Both the position numbers and the translations under genes were made by a program. A model generated the notes under the pieces. The model did no database searches, had not been told where the DNA came from, and saw nothing but the letters and a program-made list of their open reading frames with translations. A DNA stretch of 29,815 bases from Nitrospiria bacterium (GTDB lineage Bacteria; Nitrospirota; CAKKRA01; 9FT-COMBO-42-15): assembly GCA_919903585.1 (NCBI GenBank), contig CAKKST010000125.1:1-29815 (forward strand). The letters run 5' to 3'. How positions within the stretch are numbered: the stretch's first letter is position 1; every line of letters begins with the position of its first letter. Below are positions 1 to 6,449 of this stretch, in pieces.

Positions 1-1082
1 GTCGGGATAATAGAGCTTGCTATAAGCACGCCTGTCAGCACAGAATACTGCACCTCATCAATAAATCCTGAATGAAGGCCGAAGATAGCGGCAATCAATC
101 CGAATGTCAGACCTGTGCTAAGCAGGAGGGATGTGTAAACCTTTCCATTCGGTATATATCTCTTTGCAAAAAAATAAACGCCGAGGAATTTGGCTGCCTG
201 TTTGATAGCTAAAAGGGCAATAAATATCCCAGATGCAGAGACAATCAGGGGCAATGAAACCTTCATCCCCACCACTATAAAGAATACAGGTGTAATGATT
301 GCAAAGGCGACAGTCCTCAATCTGTTTTTAACAACCCTCGCCTCAGATGTCTCTGTAAAATGCCTTGACATTAATAATCCGAGCACAAAGGCAGGCAGGA
401 TTGCATGACCCTCGCCAAGATTTGCAAAATACATAAAGACAAGCAGAAGCAGGAATATATATTTTATCTCAGGCTCAATAACCTTATTCTTTAATCTGGG
501 ATTATCAAAGACATAATGGGAGAAGCGGGTTGCAAGGATAATCACAATGATAGAAACTGCAATAAAGATAAATGTGTAAAGGTTAGGTTTAATAAAGAGG
601 ATGCTCAGGGCAAGCGCTGTCCCCATATTTGTCATAAAGGTAGCAGCCATGATCATCTTGCCTGTCCTTGTCCTTGACAGATTCGTCTCAACAAGGACAG
701 AATAAACAACAGCAATGGATGTCTCTGACAGGGTGATGCCGGCGATTAAGGATGCTGAAAGGCTCCATCCAACAGCATAATAGGTAAAAAGAAAGGCCGC
801 GAGAAAAGGTGTTAAGAAAGAGGCTGCTCCAATAAGAAGGCTCTCCTTAAACCTCTCCTTCATCAGTTTTGTATCAATCTCTGCCCCTGCAAGAAATGTC
901 AGGATAATCCCGCCAAAGCCTGCAAGATAGAGCATCCACTCCTCAGGCATCAGCCCAAGGTTGCCTGCAACTACTCCGAGGATAATCTCTATTACTGCTA
1001 CAGAGAGTCCTATCTTTAAGGATAAGAGGCTGGAAAGAAAAACCAGCAGGCCTACAATCAATGGGATAATATTTGCTTTCAT
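1..1082 (-). CDS. Cation:proton antiporter, CPA2 family (C-terminus beyond window)
   Basis: Multi-pass inner-membrane protein of the Kef/NapA-like monovalent cation:proton antiporter superfamily. The ATG is at 1082 and the frame stays open for 360 codons to the window edge, so the end is missing. Visible family landmarks are a hydrophobic N-terminus starting MKANIIPLIVGLLVFL, the LAGAEIDTKLMKERF segment, the unwound-helix region around LSETSIAVVYSVLVET, and ASSIIPT at the edge. The position where relatives usually carry an ion-binding Asp (TD-x-GT) reads T-N-M-G-T here, with N152. It begins 25 bases after the hyfI-like stop on the same strand, so it is probably the last gene of the Ehr operon and may couple cation and proton gradients to that complex. 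Whether a C-terminal TrkA-N domain follows cannot be seen. Confidence 0.85.
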   Translation of the reverse strand, partial: MKANIIPLIVGLLVFLSSLLSLKIGLSVAVIEIILGVVAGNLGLMPEEWMLYLAGFGGIILTFLAGAEIDTKLMKERFKESLLIGAASFLTPFLAAFLFTYYAVGWSLSASLIAGITLSETSIAVVYSVLVETNLSRTRTGKMIMAATFMTNMGTALALSILFIKPNLYTFIFIAVSIIVIILATRFSHYVFDNPRLKNKVIEPEIKYIFLLLLVFMYFANLGEGHAILPAFVLGLLMSRHFTETSEARVVKNRLRTVAFAIITPVFFIVVGMKVSLPLIVSASGIFIALLAIKQAAKFLGVYFFAKRYIPNGKVYTSLLLSTGLTFGLIAAIFGLHSGFIDEVQYSVLTGVLIASSIIP

Positions 1083-1107
1083 AATGACTTTTTATTAAAT
1101 AATAATT

Positions 1108-1614
1108 TTACAGTATTGCCTTGAGTATTCCCTGTAATATCGCCACAGGCGTTGGAGGACACCCCTGAATCTTAATATTAACAGGTATAATCTTATCAAC
1201 ACCGCCAAGAGAGGCATAGCCCTCGCCGAATATGCCGCCGTTACACCCGCAATCGCCGACGGCAACCACGAGTTTTGGATTTGGTGTGGCATTGTATGTC
1301 CTTCTCAGTGCTATCTCCATATTGCGGGATACAGGGCCAGTAACAAGGAGCATGTCCGCAAATCTTGGCGAAGCAGTAAAATGGATGCCGAATCTTTCAC
1401 AGTTGTAAATGGGATTATTTATGGCGTGTATCTCAAGCTCGCACCCATTGCATGAGCCAGCATCAACCGCTCTTATAGTAAGGCTTCTTCTGAAACGGCG
1501 TCTGATAACATCTTCTAATTTTGCGCCTATCTCCTGTATTGCTGCCCCTGTTTCAGCAGGAAGAGGCTCTGTAACAATACCCGTTCTGAAAATCTGATGA
1601 AGTATCCTTAACAC
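1108..1614 (-). CDS. hyfI: NuoB/HyfI-like [4Fe-4S] subunit of Ehr complex
   Basis: 168-residue homologue of complex I subunit NuoB and of the hydrogenase small subunits HyfI/HycG, expected on the cytoplasmic face of the membrane complex. The four ligands expected for the N2-like [4Fe-4S] cluster are visible: C55 and C58 in SCNGCELE, C122 in GDCGCNGG and C152 in QGCPPTP. The TGPVSRNM segment is also typical. The start is GTG at 1614; no ATG lies nearby, and GAGGGA sits 6 bases upstream at 1621-1626, at the edge of a repeat region. It is separated from the hyfG-like gene by about 140 bases of palindromic repeats, the only large gap in this operon. The symbol marks homology; it does not imply hydrogenase activity. 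Confidence 0.9.
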   Translation of the reverse strand: MLRILHQIFRTGIVTEPLPAETGAAIQEIGAKLEDVIRRRFRRSLTIRAVDAGSCNGCELEIHAINNPIYNCERFGIHFTASPRFADMLLVTGPVSRNMEIALRRTYNATPNPKLVVAVGDCGCNGGIFGEGYASLGGVDKIIPVNIKIQGCPPTPVAILQGILKAIL

Positions 1615-1628
1615 AAATAATCCCTCAA

Positions 1629-1747
1629 ATCCCCCTCTCCCTAACCCTCTCCCACAAGGGGAGAGGGAATAAATTAAAGTCTCTCTCTAAAGAGAGAGCC
1701 CAAAAGTCTCCCCTCCCTTGATGGGAGGGGACTAAGGGGAGGGTGAT
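1629..1747. repeat. Cluster of three palindromic repeats between hyfG and hyfI
   Basis: Three inverted repeats lie in the only large intergenic gap of the Ehr operon. At 1629-1670, CCCTCTCCC-type and GGGGAGAGGG-type arms match the element found inside the hyfG-like gene. At 1681-1698, CTCTCTCT and AGAGAGAG form an 8-bp stem around AA. At 1706-1747, CTCCCCTCCC pairs with GGGAGGGGA and is followed by AAGGGGAGGG. They could act as RNA hairpins that change expression of hyfI and the antiporter relative to the upstream genes. That role is inference. Confidence 0.75.
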
Positions 1748-1752
1748 TATTT

Positions 1753-3378
1753 TTATAAATCATGTCCCGAATATGACTGGTTAAAACTCTTATTGCATAA
1801 TGGAAAATCAGGGACAATATTCCCATGTATTGCCTGTTCAAGTGCAAGCCAGTTTACGCTGGATGGGTCCCTCACCATGCATCTGTTTATTTCACCCTTT
1901 GCATCTGACTGAAGCCAGTAAACAATCTCACCTCGCCAGCCTTCAACAACTGCAAAACCAGCTCTATGAGGCTGGGGGCAGGAGGCCTGGGACTTGAGAT
2001 CTGGTTCAGCAATCTGACCATCCGGCAGATTATTGAGTATCTCACGGATGATTCTAATTGACTCCCTTGTCTCCTCTATCCTTACCCATGCACGGGCATG
2101 CACATCACCTGAATTAAGCACAGGCACCTTTGGTATGATTTTGTCATAAGGCGGAAAGGGGTTCTGGATGCGGCAGTCTAAATTCCGACCGCTTGCCCTT
2201 GCTGTAAATCCAACAACACACAACTCCTTTGCAGTCTCAGGTTTCAGTATGCCTGTGTCCCTAACCCTGTCCTCTAATGACGGGTTTTCATCGTAGATAA
2301 CAACAAGCCTCTCAAACTCCTTTAATAGCCAGTTCATCTCGGCTAATATCTCGTTTTTTCCATCTGAGTTAATATCAATAATTACTCCACCGGGAATAAT
2401 CCTGTCCATCATAAACCTGTGGCCAAAGAGTTTTAGATTTATGCGAAGGAGCATCTCTCTTAGCCTTGAGAATTGATATAGAAGAAAAGCAAACGCAGCA
2501 TCATTGGCAATTGCACCAATATCTCCGAGGTGATTTGCAATTCGCTCTCTCTCAAGCATTAATGCCCTTAACCACAACACCCTTTCAGGAGGGTTACATC
2601 CTGTCATTGCCTCCAATGCCCTGCAATAGCAAAGGCTGTGTGCTACAGTGCTGTCGCCAGATACCCTTCCTGCAAGTTTAACACCCTCTGTCCATGATAG
2701 GGATTCAAACCTTTTTTCAATGCCCTTGTGAACATATCCTAATCTTTCTTCAAGATTGAGTATATCTTCTCCAACTGCCTGAAACCTGAAATGCCCTGGT
2801 TCAATAATTCCTGCATGCACAGGGCCAACAGGTATCTCATATACACCTTCGCCTTCTGCCTTGATAAAATTATATTCACCCTTTACCCTCTGCATTGGCT
2901 TTGATGCATCAAAGGACTTTCTTAATGGATAGGCATCCTCTGGCCAGTCCTCGTGCCTTATCCACGGCCTTAAATCTGGATGGCCTGTTGGTATTACGCC
3001 CATAAGGCTGTTCATCTGTCTTTCAAACCGATGTGCAGGGGCAAACTTTTTTGTGATGCTTGGGAAGGTCGGGTCTTCAATCGGGGTATATGTTTTTACA
3101 ATCAGATATTCATTGTCCCTTGCATAGCAGGCATAAATGCCAAAGCCCCTCCCCCTCACCCCTTCCCTCTCCCCAGAGGGGAGAGGGAGTGAAGAGTAAT
3201 GGGATTCATCTGTAGCCCACTCTGCAACAAGCCTTGCATCTGCCGTCTTCATCATCCTTGCCGCATCTCTAAATTGCTCCCTTGAAACAATATATGCAGG
3301 GACATTAGAAGGACATTGATTCTCATCAGGACTCGCATCTATGCCCGGGGCCGATATAATAGTCTCTCTCAGCGTCAT
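1753..3378 (-). CDS. hyfG: NuoC/NuoD-fused large-subunit-like protein without Ni ligands (HyfG/HycE-like, Ehr type)
   Basis: 541 residues. An N-terminal NuoC-like (30 kDa) domain spans roughly residues 25-140 and a NuoD/hydrogenase large-subunit-like domain about 180-541. Overall it resembles HycE/HyfG, but the Ni-binding motifs are gone. The L1 motif R-V-C-x-x-C reads R-V-S240-G-D-S243 and the L2 motif D-P-C-x-x-C reads D-P-S506-S-V-N509. It therefore cannot hold a [NiFe] site and fits the energy-converting hydrogenase-related (Ehr) family. The C-terminus DFPLCNKSFN is conserved in this group as far as I recall. Residues about 62-78 (SSLPLPSGEREGVRGRG) are encoded by a palindromic repeat inserted in frame. 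The ATG at 3378 overlaps the hyfF stop (ATGA), so translation is probably coupled. Confidence 0.9.
   Translation of the reverse strand: MTLRETIISAPGIDASPDENQCPSNVPAYIVSREQFRDAARMMKTADARLVAEWATDESHYSSLPLPSGEREGVRGRGFGIYACYARDNEYLIVKTYTPIEDPTFPSITKKFAPAHRFERQMNSLMGVIPTGHPDLRPWIRHEDWPEDAYPLRKSFDASKPMQRVKGEYNFIKAEGEGVYEIPVGPVHAGIIEPGHFRFQAVGEDILNLEERLGYVHKGIEKRFESLSWTEGVKLAGRVSGDSTVAHSLCYCRALEAMTGCNPPERVLWLRALMLERERIANHLGDIGAIANDAAFAFLLYQFSRLREMLLRINLKLFGHRFMMDRIIPGGVIIDINSDGKNEILAEMNWLLKEFERLVVIYDENPSLEDRVRDTGILKPETAKELCVVGFTARASGRNLDCRIQNPFPPYDKIIPKVPVLNSGDVHARAWVRIEETRESIRIIREILNNLPDGQIAEPDLKSQASCPQPHRAGFAVVEGWRGEIVYWLQSDAKGEINRCMVRDPSSVNWLALEQAIHGNIVPDFPLCNKSFNQSYSGHDL
3146..3190. repeat. Palindromic repeat inserted in frame in hyfG
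   Basis: Inverted repeat with arms CCCTCTCCCC and GGGGAGAGGG around an AGA centre, followed by the GGGTGAGGGG-like tail on the minus strand. It is the same family as 1629-1670. It adds about 15-17 residues to the NuoC-like domain without breaking the frame. Confidence 0.8.
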
Positions 3379-4823
3379 TTCAATAACTCCACTGCCTTAT
3401 GAAACCACTGATTTAAAAAATCAGGCATATAGATTCCTAAAATAAGCACCAATACCATGTGAAGTATCACCGGTATATTCGCAGCCTTAAGGGATTTATG
3501 GCTTGGCGGCACAGAGCCTGACACCATCTGCTGTGCCCTCCTTAAGATCCCTGCAAATGCCACACCCAGCCCTATCAATAGAAAAGGTGTAAAAATTGGC
3601 GCATCCTTAATTGTTGCCGTAAGGATCAAAAACTCGCTGACAAAGACACCAAATGGCGGCATCCCCACAATCGCCATAACACCTAAGATAAGCCCCCAGC
3701 CGACAAGCGGGTTACCCTTGATAAGCCCCCTTATCTTGTCCATCTCCTGTGTCCCATGTATCTGTGAAGCATGACCTACTGTAAAAAATATGGATGACTT
3801 TGTCAGGCTGTGAACCAGCATGTGCATTAGGGCGCCGAAGGTGGCTATCGGCCCGCCAAGGCCAAAGGCAAAGGTTGCAATACCCATGTGCTCTATGGAA
3901 GAATAGGCAAATATCCTTTTTATATCCTTCTGCCTCAATAGAGAGAAGGAGGCAACAAGTATGGAGAGCAGCCCAAACCCCATCATCATATAACCTGCCT
4001 GATGGGTTCCTGTAGCGCCATCTACAAGGACCTTGAACCTCACAAGTGCATAGAGCGCTATATTCAAAAGAAGGCCTGAAAGTACTGCGGATATCGGGGT
4101 TGGGCCTTCGCTGTGTGCATCAGGAAGCCAATTGTGCAGAGGGACAAGACCTACCTTTGTGCCATAGCCGACTAACAGGAACACAAAGGCAAGGCGAAGC
4201 ACAGTGGGTTCAAGCTGGCCGCTCACCTGATTCAGGTTTGTCCATAGAAGCGCCTCACCGCCTTCACCGAGCACCCTTTCTGCAGCAAAATACAGAAGCA
4301 CAGTCCCGAACAATGCCAGTGCAATACCCACACCACAGAGTATAAAATATTTCCATGCCGCCTCAATTGCAGTTGGCGTACGATAGAGTGAAACCAATAA
4401 GACAGTAGATAAAGTTGCAAGCTCCATTGCTATCCATAGGACACCAACATTGTTTGTAAGGAGCGCAAGGAGCATGGCAAAGATAAAGAGCTGAAACATA
4501 GCATGATAAAACCGCATCCCCCAGTGGCCCACACGGCCATGCTCCCTCTCCCTCCGCATATATCTCCTGCTGAAGATGGCGGTTGTAAATGAGACGAGGG
4601 ATGTAAGGACAGCAAGATATACATTAAAATAATCAACAAAAAAGAATTTTCCGCCTGCGAGCATTGGCCCCTGCATATTGACCTGAACTGCAAGGCCAAG
4701 ACCTGCAAAAAAGGTAACAGCAGAGCCAATAATATTTATCTCATGGGCAAATCTCCTGTCCCCTACAAAGGCAAGAATAATTGCAGCAACAAATGATACG
4801 GCTAATAGAATAAGGATCATCAT
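3375..4823 (-). CDS. hyfF: Antiporter-like membrane subunit, HyfF/NuoN-like
   Basis: 482-residue polytopic membrane protein of the NuoL/M/N (Mrp) family, closest in layout to hydrogenase-4 component F. The glutamate and lysine of the proton channel are visible: E134 in LWIAMELATLS and K223 in YGTKVGLVPLHNWLPDAH. The broken-helix histidine region (HSLTKSSIFF) is also present. The ATG at 4823 follows the hyfE stop by 9 bases, with CAGGG just ahead of it and a GGAGGAG stretch inside the end of hyfE. It would pump or conduct H+ or Na+ within the Ehr complex. It is one of two such subunits encoded here, the other being the hyfB-like gene. Confidence 0.9.
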   Translation of the reverse strand: MMILILLAVSFVAAIILAFVGDRRFAHEINIIGSAVTFFAGLGLAVQVNMQGPMLAGGKFFFVDYFNVYLAVLTSLVSFTTAIFSRRYMRREREHGRVGHWGMRFYHAMFQLFIFAMLLALLTNNVGVLWIAMELATLSTVLLVSLYRTPTAIEAAWKYFILCGVGIALALFGTVLLYFAAERVLGEGGEALLWTNLNQVSGQLEPTVLRLAFVFLLVGYGTKVGLVPLHNWLPDAHSEGPTPISAVLSGLLLNIALYALVRFKVLVDGATGTHQAGYMMMGFGLLSILVASFSLLRQKDIKRIFAYSSIEHMGIATFAFGLGGPIATFGALMHMLVHSLTKSSIFFTVGHASQIHGTQEMDKIRGLIKGNPLVGWGLILGVMAIVGMPPFGVFVSEFLILTATIKDAPIFTPFLLIGLGVAFAGILRRAQQMVSGSVPPSHKSLKAANIPVILHMVLVLILGIYMPDFLNQWFHKAVELLK

Positions 4824-4832
4824 ATTACCCTG

Positions 4833-5498
4833 CTACTCCTCCTCTTTTAATTTCGCCATACTATTTACATCCAGACTGTCAAAGGTGGTTCTTATCTGGA
4901 AAAAAAAGATGCCGAATATAAAGGCGGCAATAAGGATATCAAGGGCCACGCCAAGCTCCACAACAAGGGGCATGCCGTATGTAGCGCTGGTTGCAGCAAA
5001 GAAGAGGCCGTTCTCCATGGAGAGGAAACCTATTATCTGAGTAACAGCATTCCTTCTTGTAATCATCATCAAAAGGCCAAGCATGACAGTGGCAAGGGCT
5101 ACAGCGAGTGTGGATTTTGTTACAAGGGTTGAAAGCTCTATTATAGGGGCTGTAAGATGATATGAAAATATCACAAGGGCTATGCCTATCAGCATCGTTG
5201 TGGGGATATTCACCACTGTATCCACCTCTTTACGAATCTGCATGCGGATTATGAGGATATGCAGTATGTATGGCAGGACAATCACCTTAAGCCCCAGTGT
5301 CAGAACAGATGATATATAAAGGTGATTCACTCCGGCCACATAACCGACTATGCCTGTGCTTATAGAAAGAAAAAGGCCCTGCCATGCAAAGAGATGCAGT
5401 AAACCGTATATCCTCCTCTGTACAAGCAGGCCAAAGGCAGTAAGAAGGATGAGCGCTGCAAGGATGCTATTTATCTGTGCTGCAAGTGTTATTGACAT
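4833..5498 (-). CDS. hyfE: HyfE-like membrane subunit (hydrogenase-4 component E)
   Basis: 221-residue, very hydrophobic protein with about six to seven membrane segments. Length, position between the NuoH-like and HyfF-like genes, and the segment around MENGLFFAATS match hydrogenase-4 component E, which corresponds in part to the NuoK fold. E161 or a nearby acidic residue in the membrane would serve the proton path, by family knowledge. The C-terminus ends in a charged LKEEE tail. The ATG at 5498 is 3 bases past the stop of the upstream NuoH-like gene, with GGAG overlapping that stop. It forms part of the membrane arm of the Ehr complex. Confidence 0.85.
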   Translation of the reverse strand: MSITLAAQINSILAALILLTAFGLLVQRRIYGLLHLFAWQGLFLSISTGIVGYVAGVNHLYISSVLTLGLKVIVLPYILHILIIRMQIRKEVDTVVNIPTTMLIGIALVIFSYHLTAPIIELSTLVTKSTLAVALATVMLGLLMMITRRNAVTQIIGFLSMENGLFFAATSATYGMPLVVELGVALDILIAAFIFGIFFFQIRTTFDSLDVNSMAKLKEEE

Positions 5499-5501
5499 AT
5501 A

Positions 5502-6449
5502 TCACTCCAGTATAAAATAGGATAACATACCTAATGTTGCAAAGAGGAATGCGCTTCCGAGAAACTCAGGGATACGGAATATCCGCATCTTTGCCAGACC
5601 TGTCTCTATCAGCACAAGGCCTGTGCCTGCCAAACATAGTTTTATTGCAAGAAAAAGGATAGCAGCAGGGAGATAAATCAGATTATCCTTTGGTGCAATC
5701 CCCCAAGGGAAAAATACGGCTATCCCAAGGCCTGCAAAGAGAAATACCTTCATCATCCCTGCCCACTCCATAAGGGCGAGGTGACGGCCTGAGTATTCAA
5801 GTATCATCGCCTCATGTATCATTGTCAGCTCAAGATGTGTTGCAGGATTATCAACAGGTATCCTCCCTGTCTCTGCTATAGCAATAAGAATAAATGCCAA
5901 TACTGCAAAGGCTATGGACGGCCTTAAGATGAATCCTTTGCTGGTAATCACATGGACTATCTGAGAAAGTGAGGTTGATCTGCTGACCAGAGATACAGTA
6001 AATATAGCCATGAGCATGGCAGGCTCTGCAAGCGATGCAATCATCATCTCCCTGCTTGAACCCATTCCGCCAAAGGCCGTGCCAATATCCATCCCTGCCA
6101 GAGCTGTAAAGAATCGGGCAATTGCAAAGAGACCGATCAGGACAATAACATCTGCTGTAGCTGATAAAGGCAGATCAACGGAAAGTATCGGCACTATTGC
6201 GCCAACAAGAACAGTAACGCCAAAGACAAGGTATGGCGTAAAACGAAATATCCACGAAGCATTTTCAGCCAGCACCACATCCTTAGTAAAGAGTTTTGCT
6301 ATATCCCTGTATGGCTGTAATATCCCTGCAGAGGTGCGGCCCTGAGACCAGCACTTCAACATCCTTATCCAACCGATAAAAACAGGGGCAGCAATAAGCA
6401 GAATAGCAATCTGCAATATCTCTATTATTACTGGATAAATCTGATTCAT
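5502..6449 (-). CDS. hyfC: NuoH/HyfC-like membrane subunit
   Basis: 315-residue polytopic protein of the complex I subunit 1 (NuoH) / HyfC / HycD family, which anchors the peripheral arm and helps form the quinone-like cavity. Visible conserved stretches are the N-terminal amphipathic region GILQPYRDIAKLFTKD, GMDIGTAFGGMGSSREM, and ETGRIPVDNPATHLELTMIH. In NuoH the corresponding loops face the NuoB/NuoD interface. The ATG at 6449 overlaps the hyfB stop (ATGA), which indicates coupled translation. A hydrophobic run at the C-terminus ends the protein at normal family length. No truncation is seen. Confidence 0.92.
   Translation of the reverse strand: MNQIYPVIIEILQIAILLIAAPVFIGWIRMLKCWSQGRTSAGILQPYRDIAKLFTKDVVLAENASWIFRFTPYLVFGVTVLVGAIVPILSVDLPLSATADVIVLIGLFAIARFFTALAGMDIGTAFGGMGSSREMMIASLAEPAMLMAIFTVSLVSRSTSLSQIVHVITSKGFILRPSIAFAVLAFILIAIAETGRIPVDNPATHLELTMIHEAMILEYSGRHLALMEWAGMMKVFLFAGLGIAVFFPWGIAPKDNLIYLPAAILFLAIKLCLAGTGLVLIETGLAKMRIFRIPEFLGSAFLFATLGMLSYFILE

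Noticed and set aside
4046..4345. 99-codon plus-strand ORF
   Set aside because: Lies fully antisense to hyfF with low-complexity, Gln/His-rich product; typical shadow frame.
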